Below, in pieces: positions 54,405 to 64,000 of a DNA stretch of 64,000 nucleotides (position 1 is its first letter; each line of letters begins with the position of its first letter). A program made the position numbers and the translations under genes. Below the pieces are notes generated by a model. The model made no database searches, was not told the origin of the DNA, and saw only the letters and a list, made by a program, of their open reading frames with translations. The stretch lies in the NCBI RefSeq assembly GCF_963678975.1, contig NC_089280.1:772501-836500 (forward strand). The letters run 5' to 3'. The stretch comes from Dysidea avara. Taxonomy: Eukaryota > Porifera > Demospongiae > Dictyoceratida > Dysideidae.

Positions 54405-56775
54405 TAGGCTTCAACGGTATACCGGTACATTTATTTGATTTCGATATCAGTTGCACACCAGTAGTGTTTACTAGAATATCGAAATATCGCGCATGCGTAT
54501 CACGTGAGTTATTGTCAGCAGTTTTTATTGAACAAACATGGCCGACTCGTCGTGTACAATCGTGCCAAAGAAGAAAGTTGTGTCACCCGTTTGGGATTAT
54601 TTCGACCTCCATGCAGATAGCGAAGGGAAAATTATTGACGATGGTGTGGCGGTGTGCCGCCAGTGTAACGGCAACGTGCGAGCAAGTGGAGGAAATGCAT
54701 CAAATTTGCTTTCACACTTAAGGACTCACCACCCGTCGAAGTACACTCTAGTGTTACAAGCCCAAAGGGAGAAAGCGAAAGAATCGTCCACCGCATCTTC
54801 GTCATCTACCAATGCCAGCCAAGCTACGCTCCCTGAGTTATTTACCAAAACTCAAAAGTATGAAAGGACTACAAGGCGATGGCGAGAAATAACAGATTCA
54901 ATAACTTACTGCATCAGTAAGGACATGCTTCCGATTTATACAGTCGAGAAAGAAGGGTTTCGTCGTCTCACTTATACCCTGGATTCAAAGTATGAAATAC
55001 CTTCAGCTAAATATTTTTCCAGTGTAGCAATTCCAGCACTGTACGAAAAAACAAGGGAAACAGTAGCTGTGGAAGTTCAAAGTGCCTATTACTTTTCTTC
55101 CACCACAGATATGTGGTCCAGCTCAACGATGGAACCATATTTGAGCTATACTGTGCATTTCATAACGAATGATTGGACGCTACAGAGTCGATGCCTTCAA
55201 ACACTGTTTGTTCCTAAAGACCACAATGCTGATAATCTCAGTGAAGTCCTAACAGAAACACTAGCTCAGTGGAAGTTAGAAGTAGGCCGACAAGTTTGTA
55301 TAACAACAGACAATGACAGCAATATACTATGTGCCACAACTGTAAGGCTTATGTGGACACAATTATCGTGCTTTGGCCACAACCTACACCTGGCTGTTGT
55401 TAATTCTATAAAGATGAGTCCAGAGTTCAGTCCAGTCTCGCTGTTTGCTTGGGACTATGTAGAAAGCTAGTGTCTGCATTTTCCCACAGTTGGAAAAAAA
55501 AGCGAGACTTGACAAAAGCCCAAAATGATCTTGGTGTGCCCCAGCATTCTTTGGTAACAGACTGTCCTACTCGTTGGGGAAGTTTGATCAAAATGATTGA
55601 CCGTATTCTTGAGCAAGAAGCTTGCATTCGACAAGTTTTAGTAGTTGATCGTAAGAATGCTCACCTTATTCCAACTTGGCAGGATCTAGAAGTATTGGAG
55701 TCGATGAAGGCTGCACTAGGGCAATTAGATGATTTCACAGACATGTTGTCAGGTGAACAAAAGGTTACAGTGTCTTCGATCAAACCTGTATTACACGTTT
55801 TGAAATCTAAAGTGCTTAAAGTCTGTGAAGGTGATGCTAATTTAACCAACTCCCTTAAACAAAGGGTTTTGGATTACCTACTGAACAAGTACGATGATAA
55901 TGATATTGATGAGCTGTTGAATGTCTGCACTTACCTTGATCCAAGATTCAAGGGAGTGTACATTGAAAATGAAGTTGATCTTGCTTTAGTAAAGGATCGT
56001 TTGGCTAGAGAAGGCACAGAAATGATTGAAGATCAAGAGGGGGTTTCTGAACCAACTTCTAGTTCCCAGTCATCATCTGCGGTATCTGACCCTAGTATCA
56101 AGAAACGTAAACTCTCAAGTTGGCTCAAGGAGACAGTTGAACTACAATCATCATCCAGTACTCCTCAAACTCCAGATCAGAAAATAAATTAAAAAATCGA
56201 AGATTATCTAAAGTTACCAATGTTAGATGCTGAAATGGATCCTCTGCAATGGTGGAAGGTTCACATGGTAGTACTTCCCACCATGGCTAAACTGGCACAG
56301 AAGTACCTCAGTGTGTGTGCTAGCAGCTCACCTTCAGAGAGAATCTTTAGTTGTTCCGGCAACATAGTTTCTAAAAAGCGAACTCTTTTGAAACCAGAGA
56401 AGGTAAACATGTTGGTTTTTTTGAACAGAAACCTTCACTAAATGTTGACTATACCTACCTATCATCTACATGAACTACTATAAGAACTCATCACAACTTT
56501 TTTACAACTGTCATGATCAACTTATAACTTTTACAACTGTCATTTACTTACAACCTTTACAACTGTCATTAAATTATACTATAATGTTTACAACTTTTAT
56601 ATCACTAATCACTATACAGTGTTACTTGTGATACCATGCAGGCCTGTGGGTGTGCAGATTACAGGCATATCATGTATGTGTGTAGAATTATACAGTTTAT
56701 GTGATATACCGATATATCGTGATACATTAGTAGTATCGAAACCGGGTATAATTTTTCCAATACCGCCGAACTTTA
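54405..56775 (+). mobile_element. hAT-B DNA transposon, nearly intact
   Basis: It starts TAGGCTTCAACGGTATACCG and ends CGGTATTGG-type sequence in reverse (...ccaataccgccgaacttta). CTCTCTAC is duplicated exactly on both sides (54397-54404 and 56776-56783), the 8 bp expected of hAT. Subterminal atcgaaa/gatatcg motifs occur inside both ends. Excision would restore a continuous satellite unit. Confidence 0.93.
54538..56441 (+). pseudogene. ZBED-type hAT transposase, two lesions
   Basis: The ATG at 54538 starts MADSSCTIVPKKK. Domains in order: a BED zinc finger (CRQCNGNVRASGGNASNLLS then HLRTHH, residues about 40-64); the catalytic part with STTDMWSSSTMEPYLSYTVH, TTDNDSNI and LSCFGHNLHLAV; SLVTDCPTRWGSL; LDPRFKG; and the hATC dimerisation end with QWWKVHMVVLPTMAKLAQKY and SPSERIFSCSGNIVSKKRTL. 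Only two lesions are seen: a frameshift between about 55430 and 55450, and TAA at 56190-56192, after which the same frame continues to the stop after LNRNLH at 56441. The total length is near the usual 600-650 residues. It was probably inactivated recently. Confidence 0.92.
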
Positions 56776-57180
56776 CTCTCTACAAGGTAACTTCTTCTAG
56801 CAGATTTCTCTACAGGGTGATTTGTTTGTAGCTGAACTCTCTACAGGTGATTTATTTGCAGCTGAACTCTCTACATGATGGTTTCTTCGTAGCTGAACTC
56901 TCTACAAGGCAACTTCTTCTAGCTGATCTCTCTATAGGGCGATTTGTTTGTAGCTGAACTCTCTACATGGTGGTTTCTTGTAGCTGAACTTTCTACAAGG
57001 TGACTTCTTCTAGCTGAACTATCTCTTTCTGTAGTTGAACTCCCTACAAGGTACCTTCTTCTAACTGATCTGTCTACAGAGTGAATTGTTTGTAGCTGAA
57101 CTCTCTACAGGGTGATTTGTTTGTAGCCGATCTCTATACGGGTTACTTGTTTCTAGCTGATCTCTTGAATTCTCTTCAGG
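56776..57180 (-). repeat. 31-32 bp satellite array, right part
   Basis: Continuation of the array at 54160 with the same alternating unit types. It grades into the dispersed motif gtgactgctctattagagta at 57181. Confidence 0.9.
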
Positions 57181-58005
57181 GTGACTGCTCTATTAGAGTA
57201 TCTCGATCTCGCACTTGCTACACCAAGTTGGATTTCGTGTTATAACTCCGTGGCTTTAAGTCTGATTATTCTACACCATTGTAGAGCCTTTCTAATTTGA
57301 TTACTCCATCTGTACAGCGATTTTCAAAGCATTACCCCAAGCGGTTTTTCTTGTAGGCCTGGCAAGTAGTCGTTTTTATTAGCTAATCTCGATTATGTAA
57401 TTGTTACACACTGTTGTTTTTTCGTTGTGTCTTCCTGGTTTTTAGCTCGATTTCTTTCAAGCCACAAAAGGTTTGAGGTTCAATAGTTAACCTATTCACC
57501 CACCGATTTTCAGCGTCTTCCCATAAGCGGTTTACCCTGTAGGTGTGACAACATATTGGTGTTATTTTTCGTGAATAATCGCTAATAACTCTTTGCCTGT
57601 TTATCATATTCCAACCAAAGTTGGTACTGAGATGCTCCTTTATACCCCCCCCCCCCCCCCCCGTTCTGTGTGCCAAATTTCAAGGCAATCGGATATGGCA
57701 TTCGCGTTTTATAATAGTTTTTGCAAGTGTGCGAAAAGAGGAAGAAAAACAAGAAGAAAAAAAAGAAGAAACTAAGCCAATTTTTGAAGTCGCATATCTC
57801 GGGAACGCTTGAAGCAATTTTGCTCAAATTTGGTATGTGGAGTACTGAAATTGGAGGGCGTGTCCACAGCAAAAATCGTCTTGTTTCATCAAGGCAGCAC
57901 AGAGCTACGGAGGTGTGAGAATTGCATTTTCGTTCTTCCTGTCAATATACTCATGGGTGTTGCGCGCCAGCTTCTTGGGCCGCACGACACACTACTGTGT
58001 GTCTT
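57181..58005 (+). repeat. interspersed repeat family R2
   Basis: Shares agcggtttaccctgtagg, aatcg, ccaaagttggtactgag, aaatttcaaggcaa and tttgcaagtgtgcgaaaag with 61560-62140 in the same order. It contains an internal duplication (57336 and 57520 blocks), an 18-C run at 57645-57662, and ends in the 7-bp stem GACACAC/GTGTGTC (57981-57998). Confidence 0.7.
57645..57662. repeat. homopolymer C18
   Basis: Eighteen C in a row inside R2. Pro- or Gly-rich open frames here are artefacts, and length may be an assembly uncertainty. Confidence 0.9.
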
Positions 58006-58439
58006 GATATACTGCTTAAGGATCATGTACTTTAAAGCACTATCGACATACATGCTACACAGCAAATATAGGACACTAATATTTATGCTTGGTTCCAAAT
58101 ATATTAATTATTGTTGCATTAGTTGTTATGCAAAGCAGCAAAGGTTTCGTTTGTTCTGTACAGCACGTTGAAGTCACTGGTAGGGAAGACGCATTGAATG
58201 ATTAAACTACATTCCTGTCAAAACCACAAACAATAAACTTTAGTGTTTTACATCATTAATGACATAAGGAAACCTCATGCTCTTTAAAAAATGTGACATC
58301 ACCATGTGCCCTACATAGCTACATTAGCAGTGCTGGTGTTTAATGCTTGGTCCCTCTTCCTGGCATTAATGTGGAGATGGTCCTGCACGTAGGGCAGGTA
58401 CCAATGCTAAATGGACTTTTCTACTGACTGCGTAACTGA
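58006..58439. other. no gene recognised
   Basis: No supported feature. Confidence 0.3.
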
Positions 58440-58900
58440 GTAACTGACTGATGCCTTCAGACAAGCGTAACTCGATAACGGCTAAGGCTACAGGCTTGAT
58501 ATTTTCACTGTTTGATGTCGCTTCGGCCCGAGAGGTACCTTTTGGCATACCGTAGTATGTACAATGCATTCTTCATGGACTTACCAGTGTCCTCCTTTGT
58601 GTCCCATTCATCTTTGCTGACAGCGAAAAGTGTCGATTTGATGGTAGCACGTGATGGCTTGCCTTCATAATGGAAATCGTCCGTATTTTCATAGTGGCTA
58701 TTTTGATAGCAGAGGTGCTTTTCAAACAGTTCTTGATTCGTAATGCTGTGTAATGGATTGAACATAGCTGACAACAAAGTGTAATAAATACTTCACTTTT
58801 CAGGTGATAATTGGTAGCTGGGGCATGTGGCACCATTTCTTTTGATGCGGTATGCATGGGTTCACCAGTCATAATAATTTTATTTTACAAAAAAAGTTAA
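58440..58900 (-). repeat. family S body, best-preserved copy
   Basis: On the minus strand one frame reads NPLHSITNQELFEKHLCYQN, then DDFHYEGKPSRATIKSTLFA, then VSKDEWDTKEDTGKSMKNAL, which looks coding. In the copies at 1883 and 23521 the same region is frameshifted. The word GGTAAGTCC after GAGGACACT resembles a splice donor. No family recognised. Confidence 0.55.
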
Positions 58901-58902
58901 CA

Positions 58903-59148
58903 AACAAGTGCACAAAACTTTGGAATTTTCAACTAGAGTAGGGACCGTAGCACATTGATAAAAAATACTGAAACAAGCTGGAGTAGTGCACGATATTAAA
59001 TCACAGTAAAACAATAAGAAGTGTTATATCCCTACTGTGCATGGTATGATTTAATATCATGGACTACTCCAACTTGTTTCAGTACTTTTTATTGACGTGC
59101 TATGGTCCCTACTCTAGTTGAAAATTCCAAAATTTTTTGTGCACTTGT
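58903..59148. mobile_element. foldback MITE, family M2, second copy
   Basis: Matches 1579-1882. The outer ends caagtgca and tgcacttg pair. The inner part of the right arm (cacttcttattgttttactg) is deleted relative to the other copy. Confidence 0.75.
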
Positions 59149-59562
59149 GTAAAAATTACCTAGTGACTATTGTGGCAATCATTTAGTACATTTTTTGTGG
59201 TGACTGAGAACCCCGATGTCTTTATGGAGGCAGTAGCTTTATGGTGGATTAGTACAAGTTGTTTTGTCTGTCACTGTTGATGGTGCTGTCACTCTAATTG
59301 AGAACTTTGTTAGCCATAAATACGTAGTTGTGACTGACACTGCATCCAAATGACAGAAGGCAGTCTAGAAGACAATTAATAAATTTACTAATAGAAAGCT
59401 GGTTGGCATTTTGCAATGGTCACCCCATGTAATGCTTAAGTGATCTTTTAACTTTTCCTTTAGAATCTTATTGTTGTCATGTAGAAAAGATGAGAGTAGG
59501 ATATGGTTATTTCTTTTGGTGGAAAAATTACAAACCTTCATGGCTCCAGTGACGCTATATAG
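59149..59562. other. no gene recognised
   Basis: Minus open frame at 59365-59592 lacks a recognisable domain. Nothing else. Confidence 0.3.
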
Positions 59563-60029
59563 TAGAGATGGACTGATACCACTTTTTACCAATACTTCTG
59601 ATACGAGTATTTGTACTGAAATTATCTGCCGATACCGTTTCCGATACCAATACTAAGCATTGAAGCCTAGACAAGTTTATTATAGAAATTTTACTGTTGT
59701 GATACATAGCTAGCTATTAAAATATCACGGTAATTGTTCAGTTTGATTGATCTCAGTTCAATCAAGTTTCAAAATATTCATTGTCTAAACATGATAAACA
59801 TGATAAACATCATTGTGGATTACTAATTGCTTGATTTGAGGTAGTTTTCTTGTAAGTTTATTGATTAGGTAATTAATTATCTGGGCGGCCGATAATTGTA
59901 CAGTGTTTGTTACAGCCTTGCAACCAAACCTTTTCATGAAAAAGCAAGCAAAGTAGTCATAAACTTATTCTTTGAGAAACAACTGCACTGTTATTTAATT
60001 ACAAAGGATTCACATGCTCTAAGTATATG

Positions 60030-60125
60030 TTAAAGCATAGCCGCGAGTGCTATATGAAAATAAAGTACGAGGCGCGCGGCCGAGTACTTTATTTTTCATA
60101 TAGCACAAGCAAGGCTATGCTTTAA
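60030..60125. repeat. hairpin with GAGGCGCGCGGCC core
   Basis: ttaaagcatagcc pairs with ggctatgctttaa, and gtgctatatgaaaataaagt with its complement. Similar in design to 6433-6553. Confidence 0.7.
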
Positions 60126-60606
60126 ATGATTTATGGAACTTTCTAGTCGTGTAGCTTCACCATACACTAGGACTCGTAATTAACAAGCGTTGCACGAACT
60201 ATTAGCAGCCTGAATGCACACAAACTAGTTTAACAAAGTAACTCACGCGTATTTCACCATAGTTTGGCATAGTAGACGTTCATCGTGTCTTTTGGCAGGT
60301 TTTGCTCGCAACCCACAATCGATTCTATTGCGAGTCACATGGTGAAGTATTTCCGTGATAACTCCAGGACTTGTCCGTTTACATTAACAAACATAACAGC
60401 AACGTTATCTTCTCCCACCCATCATCGAAGCATTTAGGTATGTCTATAAAAGCAATCCAGTGGTGGAACTCGTATTGGCTGGGGTGATTGATCACTCAGC
60501 GCGGCGAGACTATCAGCCTTCACCGGCTTTGGTGATTAGTCGTACTGGCAAGAGCCCCGTAGGCTATTAGCCTACACTAAGGCACGTGAGCAACTGTGCT
60601 TTATTG

Positions 60607-60692
60607 CCCACAAAGAGTGCTTTATTGCACCGCAAAGAGTGCTTTATTCGCAATAAAGCACTATTTGCGGTGCAATAAAGCACTCTTTGTGG
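60607..60692. repeat. hairpin of CAAAGAGTGCTTTATT units
   Basis: Two direct caaagagtgctttatt units on the left are mirrored by two on the right, so the stem is about 41 bp. Confidence 0.8.
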
Positions 60693-61024
60693 TCGATGAA
60701 GCAGTTGGCCGGCTGAGAGTGTGCCTTATGAAATTTAAAGTACACTTTTTCCTTTGATCTCGCCCACGCAAAGTTCTATAATGTATTAGAATACACACAG
60801 AGCAATTGAAGCAATACTTGGAAAAGAGTAACAAAGGCTTTTTTTACTACTTTGCTAAGTTATTTGCTACTGGAAACTTAGCTAGAGATATGTAGTTTAA
60901 TAAAGTGGCGAGTGTCTACTGATGGTATCTGTACCTCGTATTACTGATACCGATACTGGTATTGGTATCGGTCCACCTTCACTGTATAGTACAATGCTAT
61001 TTGATAAATATCCGTGTAAAAACA

Positions 61025-61245
61025 GCTAAGCTGTAAAAACAGATTTGGCCTTCAAAATCCTGAATGAAAAAGTTGTATAATCAAACAGGAAATAGCTGCA
61101 ATGATTGTTAATGCCAATCAATGGCTGCATTATTAAAATTGACAGGTATTAACTTTTTCTTGGTTGTGTTTACATCATTGTAGCCGTTTCTTAGCTACCA
61201 CCTTTGATTTCACAACTCAGGTCGCATTTGTCAGCAGTTTTTCCA
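61025..61245. mobile_element. foldback MITE, degenerate
   Basis: gatttggccttcaaaatcct, aggaaatagctgcaatgatt and the mirrored gtagccgtttcttagctacc, acctttgatttcacaactc match the element at 63194-63446. Confidence 0.6.
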
Positions 61246-61559
61246 TCATATTTTACTCCTTTGTATATCCCAAAGTTGCTCAATTTACAGATAGCTACAT
61301 GATGATCATGGAAGACAGAAGTTACAATAGTGCTGTATTGCAGAGATAATATCTTTTTGTAATATTCTAATGGAGTACATTTTTGAGGACATTTACACAC
61401 TAGAATATTCTAGATTTTCCATTGGTAGATCTATGAAAGTAAATTTAAACTAGAAATTAAGTAATTTAATTAGCTGACAACAGCAGTTCAGTGGTGAAGG
61501 GTGTGTGAGTTTGATGTGGACATTTTGTCAACATTTCTTCATGCACCTTTTAAAAATTT
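61246..61559. other. no gene recognised
   Basis: No supported feature. Confidence 0.3.
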
Positions 61560-62140
61560 CTATTAGAGTATTTCATTCCATGATTTTCCACTATGTTGAA
61601 ATTTCCTTGTAACTAGTAGCTATCACTGTGATTTCTTTACACCACAAAGGTTTAAGATATTAACAGATTTTCAAGTTATTTCCATTAGCAGTTTACCCTG
61701 TAAGCATGCCAAAATATTGGTCTTTTTATTGCAAATAATCGTCCACAGTTCTGTGAATATTTATCAGATTTGCACCAAACTTGGTACTTGAATTTGTTGT
61801 ACTACATCCATAAATTTCAAGGCAAGTGATCTACATACAGCATTTGTATTTTATAATGGCTTTTGTAAATTGTGTGAAAAGAAACAAATTATGCCTTCAA
61901 AACGTGAAGGAAGAAAAAAGAAAGGAAGATGAAAAAAGACCAAAGGTAATTAAGCCAAATGCATGGGGACAGCTGTGACAAACACATTAAGTGATGTTTC
62001 TCAAATTTGGCATGTGGCATTTGCAGTTTAAAATTTATTTTATTTGGACAAGGGAGTATGGAGCCATGTGACTTCTCTACATCATCCTGACCAGATGCAG
62101 ACTCATCAGGACACACGATAGTGTGTTGCGCGGCTAAGTA
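61560..62140 (+). repeat. interspersed repeat family R2, second copy
   Basis: Same block order as 57181-58005. It starts with tctattagagtattt and ends near an inverted version of the stem-loop (ggacacacgatagtgtgttg, 62108-62128). Confidence 0.65.
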
Positions 62141-62239
62141 CAGCAAGTGTGAACGCATGACGGACAAGTGTGTATTTTATATGCTGTTTTCACAAATTCG
62201 TAGCTCAATAGTGTCTGAATGGAAATTAACTAGTTTTGC

Positions 62240-62640
62240 TGTGGAAACTCCCTCGGAGTAGGACACCTCCTATTTCAAATTTGAGTTGAATACGCTCAGC
62301 CATCACTGAGATATGCGCCTTCAAAGTTTGTCTTATTTTCTTCGTTCATCTTCTGCTTCTTTTTCTTCTTTTTGCTCCACTTGCTATAGCTTTAGTTGAT
62401 TGACTTCAAATTTGGAGGGCAGTAAGAGCACAATGCAGCACATTTACAGCTCAATTTTTATACAGATCTAACTAAGAACAACAGAATTATGTGTGATTTT
62501 GAAAATTGCTAAAGTAATTTGTTCAGGGTAATCCGCTTGATGGAATAACTTGAAAATTGGTCTGTACATAAAATTACTATCATAGTACAAACCTTTTGTG
62601 ATTTGAAAGTATTAGCTAAGGAGATATAAAGCAAAACCAA
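62240..62640 (+). repeat. interspersed repeat family R, second copy
   Basis: Blocks acctcctatttcaaatttga, gccttcaaagtttgtcttat and tccgcttgatggaataactt match 2720-3070. A third partial copy is at 63050-63160. Confidence 0.65.
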
Positions 62641-62710
62641 ACATGTGAAATAATAGAACAGTCACTGAGAAGTAAAAAATATGCCTAAAAAATGTCGGAA
62701 AAAATTTCTG

Positions 62711-62770
62711 CAGGTTTTGAACCAGGGACCTCCACACCTATCACCCAAGCCCTTTACCACTCTGCCACTG
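62711..62770 (-). ncRNA. tRNA-like sequence, degenerate
   Basis: On the minus strand, A box tggcagagtgg (62767-62757) and B box ggttcaaaacc (62723-62713) are at tRNA-like spacing, but the T-arm is mispaired and acceptor pairing is not visible. Probably a tRNA pseudogene or SINE head. Confidence 0.45.
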
Positions 62771-63193
62771 CTGTCAGTTCCTCGCTCCACTTAATTTCCA
62801 CCTTATAAATGAAAGTTCTGGTTTAGTACACCAGAATGATAATATCATAAAACATTCTCTATGTGTTGTATTGAAGTGCTCAGAAACAATGTGTGCTATT
62901 ACAGTACTACAAAAATAATGAAAATAGCCTATACCAAGTGTGTCGTGTGGCCAAGTACAGCCGGTGTGGGCAGGTGACATACTCATTTTATGGAACCAAT
63001 AGAATGTTGTTCTCATGTATCTGTAGCTCGATAGTGCTTGAACAATTTCTGCTGTGAAAACTTCCTCAGGGTAGGGCATCTCCCATTCCTAATTTGAGTT
63101 GAATCTGTCCAGCTATCATTGGGATATACGTGCCTTCAAAATTTGTCTTATTTCGTAAACACGCAGTCTTTGATGATTTCTGTGGTAAAGGGA

Positions 63194-63446
63194 CAAGCTG
63201 TGAACAAAGGTGCGGCCTTAAAAATCCTGGTTGAAAAGGTGAAATCAAGGTAGTGGTTGAGAAATGGCTGCAATGATGTTAATGCTAATTTAAATCATTG
63301 CAGCCATTGTATTGGTGCTGCAATGGCTGTAATGATGTTAATACTAATAAAATAGCATTAACATTGCAGCCATTTCTTGGCCACAACCTTTGATATCACA
63401 ACTTTTTTCACCCAAGCCTTTTTAAAGCCACACCTTTTCCCACAGC
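63194..63446. mobile_element. foldback MITE
   Basis: The left aagctgtgaacaaaggtgcg, gagaaatggctgcaatgatg and the mirrored cattgcagccatttcttggc, ccacaccttttcccacagctt pair over most of the length, around a centre that repeats atggctgcaatg. A degenerate copy is at 61025-61245. Confidence 0.75.
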
Positions 63447-63747
63447 TTAGCTGTTTGCAGATATATGTTTGTGTTCATCATAAAGGTCATTATCAGGTAG
63501 GAAACAGTCTCAGTGTAAATATTATGTTTTCTTTTTTCCTGTCAATATACCGATGCTGGCTTTCTTAGCCATATGACACTACAGTGTGTCTTGTTGATCA
63601 CTTATTGGCATACATTACAGCTTGGGGTATAAAGCGTCCATTGTTTTATGTCTATCAACAAATTTGGAGATTGTATCCTACAACTTCTACTGTGGGCAGG
63701 TGAGCAGGCTCATGTGATCCCTAGCTGTGTTGTTACCATGACAACAG
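63447..63747. other. no gene recognised; stem-loop near 63575
   Basis: ccatatgacactacagtgtgtcttg (63570-63594) is a weaker version of the recurrent stem-loop. The end of this stretch may hold upstream intron of the Myb gene. Confidence 0.35.
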
Positions 63748-63929
63748 GTTTACAGAGGATGAAATAGAGCAGCTAAAAATGTCAGTTGTGTAGGTGTGAT
63801 TGTGTTTTCATTGTTCAGTTGCTAGGTTACAGCAGCAATATGGTAACCATTGGGCAAAAATAGGACGTCAGATGGACCGTAGAGATGATTCAGTAAAGCT
63901 GAAGTTCAGTAGATTTGGGTCAGTGTGTG
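63748..63929 (+). CDS. Myb/SANT-domain gene, two exons at the window edge
   Basis: Exon 63748-63780 (acceptor catgacaacAG, donor AAAAT/GTCAGT) joins exon 63826-63929 (acceptor attgttcagttgctAG, donor TGTG/GTAAGC) across a 45-bp intron in phase. Together they read FTEDEIEQLKMLQQQYGNHW, then AKIGRQMDRRDDSVKLKFSR. The F-T-x-x-E...L...YGNHWAKIGRQM-R pattern fits a Myb/SANT DNA-binding helix bundle of the kind in DMTF1- and TTF1-like proteins (family knowledge). The gene begins upstream and continues to the right of the window. Likely nuclear. The exact family is uncertain. Confidence 0.6.
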
Positions 63930-64000
63930 GTAAGCATGTTAGAATTGTGGTTTCACATTGCAAGTATATTTCATGAGATTTTCTATATGTAGCACTGGTA

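Larger units (their letters stand above)
59563..60985. mobile_element. large MITE with TGGACYGATACC ends, nested hairpins
   Basis: The left agagatggactgatacc and right complement agtgaaggtggaccgatacc match, with repeated CCGATACC/GGTATCGG inside both ends. The flanks share tatag. The interior carries hairpins at 60030-60125 and 60607-60692. About 1.4 kb with no transposase. Confidence 0.6.

Noticed and set aside
57404..57872. Gly- and Phe-rich open frames around 57.6 kb
   Set aside because: They read through the C18 homopolymer and A/G-rich low-complexity sequence inside repeat R2.

Overview
The window is eukaryotic, most likely from an early-branching animal, and a demosponge is the best guess. 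There are no operons and no Shine-Dalgarno sites. Recognisable genes are split by GT-AG introns, some only 45-49 bp long. The kinase at 11-12 kb has the HRDLTPNN and DLG motifs that I associate with lineage-expanded TKL-type kinases of sponges and cnidarians. Most of the DNA is interspersed repeat: hAT transposons, foldback MITEs, tRNA-derived SINEs, truncated LINEs and minisatellites. The species assignment is inference, because no marker gene is present.

Genes. (1) A two-exon protein kinase, apparently intact (11179-12223, minus). (2) A large ZSWIM3-like gene on the minus strand, recovered as eight exons between 30511 and 16322. It carries a zinc-binding N-terminal module, a MULE transposase-like domain and a SWIM finger. 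Almost every junction I could test keeps phase, but two exons contain in-frame stops, so I call it a pseudogene or decaying copy. (3) A Myb/SANT-domain gene entering at the right edge (63748-63929, plus). (4) A coiled-coil exon built from a 21-bp minisatellite (784-1383, minus). (5) A candidate micro-exon gene at 19889-21731 (plus) with a duplicated 42-nt exon. (6) Smaller pieces: a decayed PHD finger (14141-14729, minus), an Arg/Glu-rich first exon (31054-31194, plus) and a basic N-terminal exon (47657-47840, plus).

Mobile elements. Two different hAT elements (4091-6224 and 54405-56775) each sit inside the same 31-32 bp satellite and use the same 8-bp target, GTAGAGAG/CTCTCTAC. A 5'-truncated LINE lies at 45411-46920 with a poly-A tail and a 13-bp target duplication. 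A second LINE tail lies at 47050-47412. Many non-autonomous elements have readable ends and target duplications (12309, 27533, 29014, 38870, 40370, 40927). One SINE family recurs at 9.9, 15.9, 39.8, 40.3, 42.9 and 44.2 kb. Longer families called S, R and R2 here recur at both ends of the window and in the middle.

Layout. 0-6.3 kb: repeats, coiled-coil exon, satellite and hAT-A. 6.3-11 kb: GT tracts, MITEs and a SINE. 11-14.8 kb: kinase and PHD relic. 15-30.5 kb: the ZSWIM3-like locus, with introns full of palindromes, a (TGCC)41 tract and the micro-exon candidate. 30.6-45 kb: a CpG-rich tandem repeat, long stretches with nothing recognisable, then SINE and MITE clusters. 45-54 kb: LINEs and MITEs. 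54-57 kb: satellite and hAT-B. 57-64 kb: R/R2/S repeats and the Myb exons.
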